Positions 1-7,471 of a stretch of 36,275 bases of DNA are shown here, piece after piece. The notes beneath the pieces were generated by a model, which saw only the letters and a list, made by a program, of their open reading frames with translations, did no database searches and was not told the origin of the DNA. Within the stretch, counting starts at the first letter, position 1; the number at the start of each line of letters is the position of its first letter. Made by a program: the position numbers and the translations under genes. Source of the DNA: 2-12-FULL-65-11 sp049679965 (GTDB lineage: Bacteria; Acidobacteriota; Vicinamibacteria; Vicinamibacterales; CAVVIG01); the NCBI GenBank assembly GCA_049679965.1, contig JBAUGX010000255.1, positions 1 to 36,275 on the forward strand, in the 5' to 3' direction.

Positions 1-2
1 AG

Positions 3-1433
3 GCGCCGCCGCGCGCAATCGAGGCGGGCCGCCGGCTTGCCGATCCGCGGACCGTGGCGGTGGTGACCGGACAGCAAGCGGGCCTGTTTGGCGGCCCGCT
101 CTATACGCTGCTCAAGGCGCTCACGGCCATCAAGCTGGCCGAACAGGTGTCGCACGACCAGCGCGTGCCGGCCGTCGCGGTCTTCTGGGTTGACGCCGAG
201 GATCACGACTGGGACGAAGTCCGCTCGTGTACCGTGTTGGACGACGCGATGACGCCGAGAACGGTGTCACTGCCAATCGACGAAGCTGCAGAAGGGGCCC
301 CGGTCGCCGCCGTCCGGCTCACCCGCGCGATCAGTTCGACGCTCGACGAGCTCGAGGGCGCGTTGCCGGCCACCGAGTTCCGACCAGCGCTCATGGCCGG
401 ACTCAGACGCGCGTATGCCGAAGGCGCTGGTATGGCCGATGCGTTCGGCCGCTGGATCGAGAACGTGCTCGGCGATCGCGGACTCATCGTCTACGATTCT
501 GCGGATCCGGCCAGCAAGCCGCTGGCGTCAGGCATTTTCGTCCGCGAGCTGTCGGCGCCAGGCCGCACCACGTCGCTCGCGGGAGCCGCCGGCGCGGACC
601 TGGTGGCCCTCGGCTACCACGCGCAAGTCCAGACGCCCGACGGCCCCGCCCTCTTCCACCTGGCGGCCGAGGGCCGCGAACAGAGCGCCGGACGGCGCCG
701 CGCTATCCGGCAACAGGGCGGACACTTTCTCGTCGACGGCACGCGCTACGAGACGGCCCAGTTGGTCCGCGAGGCAGGAGGCCGCCCCGACGGCTTCAGT
801 CCGAACGTCCTGTTGCGACCGGTCGTGCAGGACGCGATCTTCCCAACCATCTGCTACGTCGCCGGCCCAAGCGAGCTCGCCTACCTCGGCCAGCTTCGCC
901 ACGTCTACGATCATTTCGGTGTGCCGATGCCCCTCATGTACCCGCGGGCGTCGGCGACGCTCATCGACTCGGCCGTCCTGCGGTTCCTGACGAAGTACGG
1001 GCTGTCGCTTGAAGCCCTCGAGCGACAGGACGATGGGGCCCTCAACGAGCTCGTGGCCAGGCAGATCCCTCCGGAGATCGAAGCGTCGATCGCCGATGCC
1101 GCGCGCGCCATTGACAACCGGATGGCTAGAATCATCGAGACCATGCCCGCGCTCGATCCGACGCTCGAAGGAGCCGCGCGCACAACGTTGAGCCGGATGC
1201 AGCACGATCTCGAGACCCTGCAGGGCAAGATGATCCAGGCCGCCAAGAAACGCAGCGAGACGCTCAGGCGCCAGTTCGCGAGGGCGCGGGCCCTCGCGTT
1301 CCCCGGCGGCCAATCCCAGGAACGGACCATCGCCTTTGTGTCCTTCCTGAATCAGTACGGTCCGGCCCTGATCGAACGGCTGGAAGACGAGTTGCCGCTC
1401 GACATGGGGCGGCACTGGATAGTCACGGTATGA
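3..1433 (+). CDS. bshC: BshC, putative cysteine ligase of bacillithiol synthesis (5' partial)
   Basis: Probable last enzyme of bacillithiol synthesis, adding cysteine to glucosaminyl-malate in the cytoplasm. The frame is open to the left edge of the window and the family hallmark VVTGQQAGLFGGPLYT lies at nt 60-107, so the GTG at 54 is internal and the N-terminus is missing. About 476 residues are visible; the family is usually about 530-540 long. Other family-like segments are FWVDAEDHDWDEV near the start, FPTICYVAGPSELAYLGQL in the middle and a long helical, charged C-terminal third (about nt 1060-1330) that fits the coiled coil of BshC. The stop overlaps the next start as ATGA, suggesting translational coupling with the penicillin-binding protein. 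Family assignment is firm; bshA and bshB are not in the window. Confidence 0.93.
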   Translation, partial: APPRAIEAGRRLADPRTVAVVTGQQAGLFGGPLYTLLKALTAIKLAEQVSHDQRVPAVAVFWVDAEDHDWDEVRSCTVLDDAMTPRTVSLPIDEAAEGAPVAAVRLTRAISSTLDELEGALPATEFRPALMAGLRRAYAEGAGMADAFGRWIENVLGDRGLIVYDSADPASKPLASGIFVRELSAPGRTTSLAGAAGADLVALGYHAQVQTPDGPALFHLAAEGREQSAGRRRAIRQQGGHFLVDGTRYETAQLVREAGGRPDGFSPNVLLRPVVQDAIFPTICYVAGPSELAYLGQLRHVYDHFGVPMPLMYPRASATLIDSAVLRFLTKYGLSLEALERQDDGALNELVARQIPPEIEASIADAARAIDNRMARIIETMPALDPTLEGAARTTLSRMQHDLETLQGKMIQAAKKRSETLRRQFARARALAFPGGQSQERTIAFVSFLNQYGPALIERLEDELPLDMGRHWIVTV

Positions 1434-3820
1434 CGACGACCAGACCCAAGACCGGGAGCGCGAAGCCTTCGAAGGGCCTGCGGCTGAGGCTGCCGATGGC
1501 CGCCTGGTGGCGCAAGCGCTGGGTGCGCCGAACGGCGGCCGTGCTCGCGATTCCCTTCGTGGTGGGCTGCTTTGCGGCCGGGTACTTCTACGTCAACGTG
1601 ACGGACCTCATCGACGCGCGGCTGCGCGGCGAGCGCGACACGGTCTTTCCGCGCGTCTTCGCTCGTCCCCTCGAGCTGCGGCTCGGCCAGTCGCTGACCG
1701 AGCGGCAGCTCGTCGATCGGCTCAACGACCTCGGCTACGCCGAGCGGCCGAAGGTCGAGCAGCCCGGCGAATTCACCATCCTCGGCGGGACGGTCGCGAT
1801 CAAGCCGCGGGGCCCCGAGTTCAAGGGCCAGGTCGTCCGCGTCACGTTTCAACGGCCGGGCTCGCGCCGGGCGCCGACCGCGCGCCCGCCCGATCGCGTC
1901 CTGGCTCTCGAGCTGGGCACGCGCGCGCGCGAGACCGTCACGCTCGACGCGTCGGTCCTGACGTCACTCATCAATGGCGAGCGGGAGAAGCGCCGGCCGG
2001 TGGCGCTGTCGGTCATTCCGCCGCACATGGTGCAAGCCGTGCTCGCCATCGAGGATCGCCGGTTCTACGAGCATCCCGGCATCGATCCAATCGGCATGGG
2101 CGGCGCCGTGTTCTCGTACGCGGTCGGCCGGCGCGACTACCTCGCGGGCGGCAGCACGATTACCCAGCAGCTGGTCCGCAACGTCTTCCTGCCGAACTAT
2201 CGCGGCATGACGCTGCAGTCGGCTCGCGCGCGCTCGGTCCGCCGAAAGCTCCTGGAGGTGGTCGTCTCGGTCGTCCTCACCTTCCGCGCCTCGAAGGACG
2301 AGATCCTGGAGATGTACCTGAACGGCATCCCGCTCGGCCAGCGCGGATCGTTTGCCGTCGTCGGCGTCGCCGAGGCCTCGCGCCTCTTCTTCGGGAAGGA
2401 CGTGAGCAACGTCTCGCTCGCCGAGGCCGCGACAATCGCGGCCGTCATCCAGCAGCCGTCGGCGCTGTCGCCGTTCAATAATCCGACCGGATCCAAAGCC
2501 CGCCGAAACGTCGTCCTCCAGGCGATGGCCGATGCCGGCTACGTCAAGGCGGATGAGGCGGAGCGGGCCTCCCGCGAGCCGCTCACGCTGGTGGCGCGCG
2601 CGCTCGAGGCCGAAGCGCCGCATTTTGTCGACTTCGTCGACCAGACACTCGATGAGCAGTACCCCGGGTTGACGACGACCACCACCCAGGCCGTGGACGT
2701 CTACACCACGCTCGACCTCCACCTGCAGCGGCTCGCCCAGGACGCGGTCCGAACCGGACTGACGCGGGTCGACCAGCTGCTCTCCCGGCGTCGGCGCAAC
2801 GGCCGGGCCGAGGCGGCGCTCATCGCCGTCGATCCGAAAACCGGCGAGATTCTCGCGCTGGTCGGCGGACGCTCCTACAACCAGTCTCAGTACAACCGCG
2901 CGATCGTGTCGCGGCGCCAGCCTGGCTCGGTGTTCAAGCCCTTCGTCTATCTGACCGCGTTCGAGCAGGCGGCCGCCCTCGGGTTGGCTAACGTCACGCC
3001 GTCCACCATCGTCAGCGACGAGCCGGAGACCTTCGAGTTCGACAACAAGACCTGGACGCCGGAGAACTACGAAAAGACCTACGACGGCCCGATCACCTTC
3101 CGCCAGGCTCTCGCCCGTTCGCGCAATCTCGCGACCATCCACGTGGCCCAGATGGCCGGCTACGAGAACGTCGCCGACTTGTGGAAGCGGCTTGGCGTCG
3201 GCACGCCGCCCAGGCCGTTTCCCTCGATCGCGCTCGGAGTCTTCGAGGCGACGCCGTACGAGATCGCCACGGCGTACACGCTGTTCCCGAATCTCGGCAC
3301 GATCCGGCCCCTCAAGCACATCCTCAGGATCGCGCGTGGCGGCCACGACGTGACGAAAGCCGCGGCCGCCGTGCCGCGGGCCGTCGCGCGCCCCGACACG
3401 ACGTTTCTCGTCACCGACATGATGCGGGCGGTCGTCAACGAAGGGACGGGCGCGGGCATACGGGGGGCGGGGTTCACGCTCGATGCGGCGGGCAAGACGG
3501 GCACGACCAACGACCTGCGCGACGCGTGGTTCGTCGGGTTCACGCCCGAGATCCTCACGGTCGTGTGGGTGGGGTTCGACGACAACCAGCCGCTCGGCCT
3601 GAGCGGCGCGCAAGTGGCGCTTCCCATCTGGACCGAGTTCATGAAGGGCGCGCTCGCCGGCCACGCGAGCCAGCCGTTTGACCCGCCGCCAGGCGTGCGG
3701 TTCGTCAACATCGACCCGCAAACCGGCCAGCTCGCCTCGCCCGAGTGCCCTCGCATCGTGTCGGTGGCGTTCCTCGTTGGGACCGAACCGACCGAGGTCT
3801 GCCCGCTCCACAAGCCATAA
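1430..3820 (+). CDS. Class A penicillin-binding protein (bifunctional transglycosylase/transpeptidase, PBP1b-like)
   Basis: Polymerises and cross-links peptidoglycan at the outer face of the inner membrane. Basic cytoplasmic N-terminus, one membrane anchor at about residues 35-57, then a UB2H-like region (about 65-150) typical of PBP1b rather than PBP1a. The GT51 domain follows, with the catalytic-Glu motif EDRRFYEHPG near residue 207 and the GGSTITQQLVRN motif. The transpeptidase domain has the SxxK nucleophile in RQPGSVFKPF (about residue 497), the SxN motif in ARSRNLAT and KTGTTND near residue 689. Length 796 aa is normal for the family. It overlaps bshC by 4 nt (ATGA) and is followed 21 nt later by xdhC. 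All active-site motifs are intact, so it should be functional. Confidence 0.95.
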   Translation: MTTTRPKTGSAKPSKGLRLRLPMAAWWRKRWVRRTAAVLAIPFVVGCFAAGYFYVNVTDLIDARLRGERDTVFPRVFARPLELRLGQSLTERQLVDRLNDLGYAERPKVEQPGEFTILGGTVAIKPRGPEFKGQVVRVTFQRPGSRRAPTARPPDRVLALELGTRARETVTLDASVLTSLINGEREKRRPVALSVIPPHMVQAVLAIEDRRFYEHPGIDPIGMGGAVFSYAVGRRDYLAGGSTITQQLVRNVFLPNYRGMTLQSARARSVRRKLLEVVVSVVLTFRASKDEILEMYLNGIPLGQRGSFAVVGVAEASRLFFGKDVSNVSLAEAATIAAVIQQPSALSPFNNPTGSKARRNVVLQAMADAGYVKADEAERASREPLTLVARALEAEAPHFVDFVDQTLDEQYPGLTTTTTQAVDVYTTLDLHLQRLAQDAVRTGLTRVDQLLSRRRRNGRAEAALIAVDPKTGEILALVGGRSYNQSQYNRAIVSRRQPGSVFKPFVYLTAFEQAAALGLANVTPSTIVSDEPETFEFDNKTWTPENYEKTYDGPITFRQALARSRNLATIHVAQMAGYENVADLWKRLGVGTPPRPFPSIALGVFEATPYEIATAYTLFPNLGTIRPLKHILRIARGGHDVTKAAAAVPRAVARPDTTFLVTDMMRAVVNEGTGAGIRGAGFTLDAAGKTGTTNDLRDAWFVGFTPEILTVVWVGFDDNQPLGLSGAQVALPIWTEFMKGALAGHASQPFDPPPGVRFVNIDPQTGQLASPECPRIVSVAFLVGTEPTEVCPLHKP

Positions 3821-3841
3821 ACCACGAAGACACGAAGACGT
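3819..3841 (+). repeat. CACGAAGA tandem repeat between pbp and xdhC
   Basis: The whole gap between the PBP stop and the xdhC ATG is AACCACGAAGACACGAAGAC-like sequence, an 8-10 bp tandem motif. A longer inverted relative (CTTCGTG units) lies directly upstream of alaS at 20068-20096. There is no good ribosome-binding site in it. Confidence 0.6.
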
Positions 3842-4684
3842 ATGAACCGGGAAGTCTTTGCCGCGGTGAACGATGCGCTCGAGCGAGGCGAGCCCGCCGC
3901 GCTCGTCACGATCGTTTCGACGCGCGGCTCCACGCCCCAGCGCATCGGCGCCAAGATGCTCGTCTTCGCCGACGGCCGCAGCGTGGGGACCATTGGCGGC
4001 GGCTGCTACGAGAACGACGCATCCGGCAAGGCGCGCCTGGCCATCGCGGAGCGAAAACCGCAACTCGTGCACTACGAGCTCGATGACGACTTCGCGCAGG
4101 AAACGGGGCTTGCCTGCGGCGGCCAGATGGACGTCTACATCGAGCCCATCGAGCCCTCGCCCGAGCTCTATATCATCGGCGCCGGCCACGTCGGCTTTTG
4201 CCTGGCACGGCTCGCGCACGAAGTCGGCTTCGCGGTCCACGTCGTCGACGATCGCGAGAAGTTCGCCAACGCGGATCGGTTTCCGCACGCCGAGGAAGTC
4301 GTGGTCGACGACATCCCGGCCTGGGTCGCGCGGACGCATCTGCCGCCGCAGGCCTACGCTGTGATCGTCACGCGCGGCCACACCAGCGACCTGGAGGCGC
4401 TGCGGGCGCTGGCGCCGCGCGAGCTGCGCTACCTCGGCCTCATCGGCAGCCGAGCGAAGGTCGCCCGCATCTACGACGCGCTCAGCGCCGACCGGACGGC
4501 CCCCGAGCACCTGGCGCGCGTCCACGCGCCGATCGGACTCGACATCGGTGCGGTGACGCCGCAGGAAATCGCCGTCAGCATCCTCGCCGAACTCATCGCC
4601 GTCAAACACGGCAAGGTCGGGACGCGCGACGCGGCCGAGCGGTCGATGCGGTGGAACAACCTCAAGGGTGACAGGTCCGGCTGA
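3842..4684 (+). CDS. xdhC: XdhC/CoxI family molybdenum-enzyme accessory protein
   Basis: XdhC-type proteins bind molybdenum cofactor, help its sulfuration and deliver it to xanthine dehydrogenase/CO dehydrogenase-family enzymes. The N-terminal XdhC_CoxI domain (about residues 10-75) has STRGSTPQRIGAKM and GTIGGGCYE. A Rossmann-like C-terminal domain starts at ELYIIGAGHVGFCLARLA (about residue 102) and includes VTRGHTSDLEALRAL and YLGLIGSRAK. The ending GLDIGAVTPQEIAVSILAEL is typical of the family. 280 aa is within the usual range. No molybdo-hydroxylase subunits lie nearby, so the client enzyme is unknown. The last codons and stop sit inside a perfect palindrome (4673-4694), so the final residues GDRSG may be repeat-derived. 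Confidence 0.92.
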   Translation: MNREVFAAVNDALERGEPAALVTIVSTRGSTPQRIGAKMLVFADGRSVGTIGGGCYENDASGKARLAIAERKPQLVHYELDDDFAQETGLACGGQMDVYIEPIEPSPELYIIGAGHVGFCLARLAHEVGFAVHVVDDREKFANADRFPHAEEVVVDDIPAWVARTHLPPQAYAVIVTRGHTSDLEALRALAPRELRYLGLIGSRAKVARIYDALSADRTAPEHLARVHAPIGLDIGAVTPQEIAVSILAELIAVKHGKVGTRDAAERSMRWNNLKGDRSG

Positions 4685-4694
4685 AGCCGGACCT
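4673..4694. repeat. Perfect palindrome at xdhC stop / hrcA promoter (copy 1 of dispersed element)
   Basis: Ten-base arms AGGTCCGGCT / AGCCGGACCT separated by GA. It carries the xdhC stop codon (TGA 4682-4684) and ends 14 nt before the hrcA -10 box. Twenty-one of its bases recur exactly at 23264-23284 inside mtnC. It could act as a transcript hairpin, but no T-tract follows. Confidence 0.85.
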
Positions 4695-4708
4695 CCGCCA
4701 CCGCGTTG

Positions 4709-4714
4709 TATAAT
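4709..4714 (+). promoter_or_regulatory. -10 box for hrcA
   Basis: A consensus TATAAT ends only 2 nt before an ATG at 4717 and 11 nt before a second ATG at 4726. Transcription would start near 4720-4721, giving a near-leaderless message for the ATG at 4726. No clear -35 box; the palindrome at 4673-4694 occupies that area. No CIRCE operator (TTAGCACTC-N9-GAGTGCTAA) is visible. Confidence 0.6.
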
Positions 4715-4725
4715 CAATGACGCTG

Positions 4726-5760
4726 ATGGACGACAACCAACGATCCAAGCGCGTGCTGGCCGCCCTGGTGCGGGAATACATCGCCTCGGGCGAGCCGGTC
4801 GCTTCGTCGCTGCTCGTCACGGCGGCCGGCCTCGGCATTTCGTCGGCGACCGTGCGGAACATCCTGGCACGCCTGGAAGACGAAGGCTTCGTTCAGCAGC
4901 CGCATACCTCGGCCGGTCGCGTGCCGACCTCACAGGGCTATCGGTTCTACGTCGACCTGCTGCTCGGACAGCGACGCTCGCTCCGAACGGCCGACGTCCT
5001 CGAGGCGCGCCTGCGGCGCGACGGGTCGGGCCCCGCCATAGACACGCTGCTGCCACAGGTGTCGCACGTCCTCTCGCAGGCGTCGCATGGGGTCGGCTTC
5101 GCCCTGCGCTCGGCGCACGAAGCGGCCGTATTCGAAAGGGTCGAATTCGTCCCGCTCGCGGCGACTCGCGTGCTCGTCGTCATCGTGGCCCAGGGCGGGC
5201 ACGTGATTCAGAAGGTCATCGAACTCGGCGAGCCCATCGGCGCCGACGACCTGCGGCAGGCGGCCAACTATCTCAACGAAGAATTCTCTGGTCTGCCGCT
5301 CCATCGTGCGCGCGAGGCCGTGCTCGAACGGATCAGCGAGGAGCGGCTCCTGTACGACGCCCTGGTCGCGCGAGCCATGCGACTGGCGAACTCGACGTTC
5401 GCCGATCTGCCTGATGAGCGCGCGATCTACGTCGAAGGCACCGCGTCTCTGCTCGACGCGGCGCCTGATCTGGCGGTCGACACGCTGCAGGCGCTGATTC
5501 TGCTGATCGAGGAAAAACAGAAGCTCGTCCATCTGCTCAACGAATATATCGACGGTCCCGGCCTGACCATCGTCATCGGCGCCGAACATCTGGATCCGCA
5601 TCTGCGGCCCTTCAGCCTCATTGCCTCGACCTACGACGATGGGAACGGCGTGGGCACGGTTGGCGTCATCGGCCCGACGCGCATGCGGTATCCGCGGGCC
5701 ATTGCGGCCGTCGACGGCGCGGCTCAGGCCGTGTCGCGGGTCCTGCGCAACCACAATTAG
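4726..5760 (+). CDS. hrcA: HrcA heat-shock transcriptional repressor
   Basis: HrcA represses groE/dnaK-type heat-shock genes by binding CIRCE operators. Winged-helix N-terminus: SKRVLAALVREYIASGEPV, then SATVRNILARLEDEGFVQQP and TSAGRVPTSQGYRFYVD, all family signatures. The C-terminal HrcA domain ends with GTVGVIGPTRMRYPRAIAAV. I favour the ATG at 4726 because the -10 box at 4709-4714 would place the transcript start downstream of the in-frame ATG at 4717; starting at 4717 adds only three residues. It heads hrcA-grpE-dnaJ (5 nt to grpE). No CIRCE site is visible upstream, so autoregulation through a classical operator is not supported here. Confidence 0.95.
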   Translation: MDDNQRSKRVLAALVREYIASGEPVASSLLVTAAGLGISSATVRNILARLEDEGFVQQPHTSAGRVPTSQGYRFYVDLLLGQRRSLRTADVLEARLRRDGSGPAIDTLLPQVSHVLSQASHGVGFALRSAHEAAVFERVEFVPLAATRVLVVIVAQGGHVIQKVIELGEPIGADDLRQAANYLNEEFSGLPLHRAREAVLERISEERLLYDALVARAMRLANSTFADLPDERAIYVEGTASLLDAAPDLAVDTLQALILLIEEKQKLVHLLNEYIDGPGLTIVIGAEHLDPHLRPFSLIASTYDDGNGVGTVGVIGPTRMRYPRAIAAVDGAAQAVSRVLRNHN

Positions 5761-5765
5761 ACGCC

Positions 5766-6308
5766 ATGGCTGACAAGCACGGGGCCGAGCCGGCCGCAGA
5801 GGCGCCGGAGGCAGGCGACCCTCGCGCGACAAGGGAGCAGGCCGACGCGACCGGCGCCGCGAGTCCCCTTGTGGATCTGCAACGCGAGCGCGACGACCTG
5901 TACGACCGCTTGCTGCGCAAGTCCGCCGAGTTCGACAACTACCGCAAACGGATCGAGCGCGAGCGCCGCGAGCAGGCCGACCAGGCGGTGACAGACCTGC
6001 TGCTCGAGCTGCTGAGCGCGGTCGACGACTTCGACCGCGCCCTGACGGTTGACGCCGGTCCCGGCGCCGCTGCCTACCGGAAGGGCATCGAGCTGATTCA
6101 CGCCAAGCTCCACGACCTGCTCCGCAAGTACGACGTCCGGCCAATCGACGCGCTCGGCACCGACTTCGATCCCAACCTGCATCAGGCCGTGATGCACGAG
6201 GCCAGCCCCGACCACCGCGAAGGCAAAGTGATCGGCGAGCTGCAGCGTGGATACCTCATCCACGGCCGGCTGCTGCGGCCCGCGATGGTCAAGGTGGCCA
6301 AGGCATGA
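5766..6308 (+). CDS. grpE: GrpE nucleotide exchange factor
   Basis: Exchange factor that releases ADP from DnaK. Acidic, Ala-rich disordered N-terminus (about residues 1-35), a long coiled coil starting at LQRERDDLYDRLLRKSAEF and continuing through NYRKRIERERREQ, and a C-terminal beta domain with FDPNLHQAVMHEASPDH and HGRLLRPAMVKVAKA. 180 aa is normal. Five nt after hrcA and overlapping dnaJ by 4 nt (ATGA), so the three genes should be one transcript. dnaK is not in the window. Confidence 0.96.
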   Translation: MADKHGAEPAAEAPEAGDPRATREQADATGAASPLVDLQRERDDLYDRLLRKSAEFDNYRKRIERERREQADQAVTDLLLELLSAVDDFDRALTVDAGPGAAAYRKGIELIHAKLHDLLRKYDVRPIDALGTDFDPNLHQAVMHEASPDHREGKVIGELQRGYLIHGRLLRPAMVKVAKA

Positions 6309-7444
6309 GCAAGCGGGACTACTACGAGGTCCTGGGCGTCCCGCGAACCGCGAGCGACAGCGACATCAAGAGCGCGTACCGCAAGCTCGCGATGAAGCAC
6401 CACCCCGATCGCAACCCGGGCGACAAGGCCGCCGAAGAGAAATTCAAGGAAGCGGCCGAATCCTATGCCGTACTGGCCGACGCGGACAAACGCAGCCTGT
6501 ACGATCGGTTCGGTCATTCCGGCGTCGGCTCTGCCGCCGGCGGCGGCGGATTCGACCCGACGATCTTCTCGGAGTTCGGCGGCGACTTCTCCGACATCCT
6601 CGGCAGCATGTTCGGGTTTGGTGGCGGCCGCCGCGGCGGCCCCCAACGCGGCGCCGACCTGCGGTACGACCTCGAGATCACATTCGAGGAGGCGGCCCGC
6701 GGCACCGAAACGGCGATCCAGATTCCAAGGCGCGAGCACTGCGAGACGTGCCACGGATCGGGCGCCGCCGCCGGCTCCTCGCCCGCCGCCTGCCCGCAAT
6801 GCCGAGGCCAGGGACAGATCCGCTTTCAGCAGGGCTTCTTCACCGTCGCCCGCACATGCCCGCAGTGCCGCGGCGCCGGACAGATCATCTCCAAGCCCTG
6901 CCACACGTGCCGCGGCTCAGGACACGTGAGCCACGAGCGCAAGATCACGGTCAAGATTCCGGCGGGCATTGCGACCGGCCAGCAGCTCCGGCTGGCTGGC
7001 GAGGGCGAGGCCGGGGGCGCCGGCGGACCATCCGGCCACCTCTACGTCGTCATCCACGTGCAAGAGCACGAGTTCTTCCGCCGCGACGGCTTGAACCTGT
7101 TCTGCGAGATTCCGGTGAACTTCACCACTCTCGCGCTCGGCGGCGAGATTCAGGTGCCCACACTCGACGGCCCCGAGACGATCAAGGTGCCCGAAGGGAC
7201 GCACACCGGCACGACGCTCAGGCTGCGCGGCAAGGGGATGCCTGAGGTTGGCGGCCGCGGCAAAGGCGATCTGTTCGCGACCGTTCAGGTGAAGACGCCG
7301 AAGAAGCTCACGAAAGAACAGCGGCACCTGCTTGACCAGCTGGCCAAGGTGCTGCCGCCGGAAAAGTTCGAACCCCGCCCCCGCGAAGACGAAGTCCAGG
7401 ACGAGCGGAACCTGTTCGATCGCGTCAAAGACATGTTCGGGTAG
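6305..7444 (+). CDS. dnaJ: DnaJ co-chaperone (Hsp40, type I)
   Basis: Stimulates DnaK ATPase and delivers unfolded clients. J domain at residues 1-70 with the HPD triad in KHHPDRNPG; short Gly-rich linker with GGGGF and FGFGGGRRGG; zinc-binding domain with four CxxCxGxG-type repeats (CETCHGSG, CPQCRGQG, CPQCRGAG, CHTCRGSG); two C-terminal substrate-binding beta domains. Length 379 aa is typical. Overlaps grpE by 4 nt and ends 27 nt before the stop of the convergent kinase gene, with no obvious terminator in the gap. Confidence 0.97.
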   Translation: MSKRDYYEVLGVPRTASDSDIKSAYRKLAMKHHPDRNPGDKAAEEKFKEAAESYAVLADADKRSLYDRFGHSGVGSAAGGGGFDPTIFSEFGGDFSDILGSMFGFGGGRRGGPQRGADLRYDLEITFEEAARGTETAIQIPRREHCETCHGSGAAAGSSPAACPQCRGQGQIRFQQGFFTVARTCPQCRGAGQIISKPCHTCRGSGHVSHERKITVKIPAGIATGQQLRLAGEGEAGGAGGPSGHLYVVIHVQEHEFFRRDGLNLFCEIPVNFTTLALGGEIQVPTLDGPETIKVPEGTHTGTTLRLRGKGMPEVGGRGKGDLFATVQVKTPKKLTKEQRHLLDQLAKVLPPEKFEPRPREDEVQDERNLFDRVKDMFG

Positions 7445-7471
7445 AGGTTATGAAGGCGCTCAAGGAGAGTT

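Noticed and set aside
4685..4716. CIRCE operator before hrcA
   Set aside because: No TTAGCACTC/GAGTGCTAA arms; the inverted repeat there is the unrelated GGTCCGGCT palindrome.
1964..4717. 917-codon minus-strand open frame
   Set aside because: It lies opposite the PBP and xdhC genes, which have complete family motifs. High GC keeps the antisense frame open; its translation is Arg/Gly/Val-rich with no recognisable domain.
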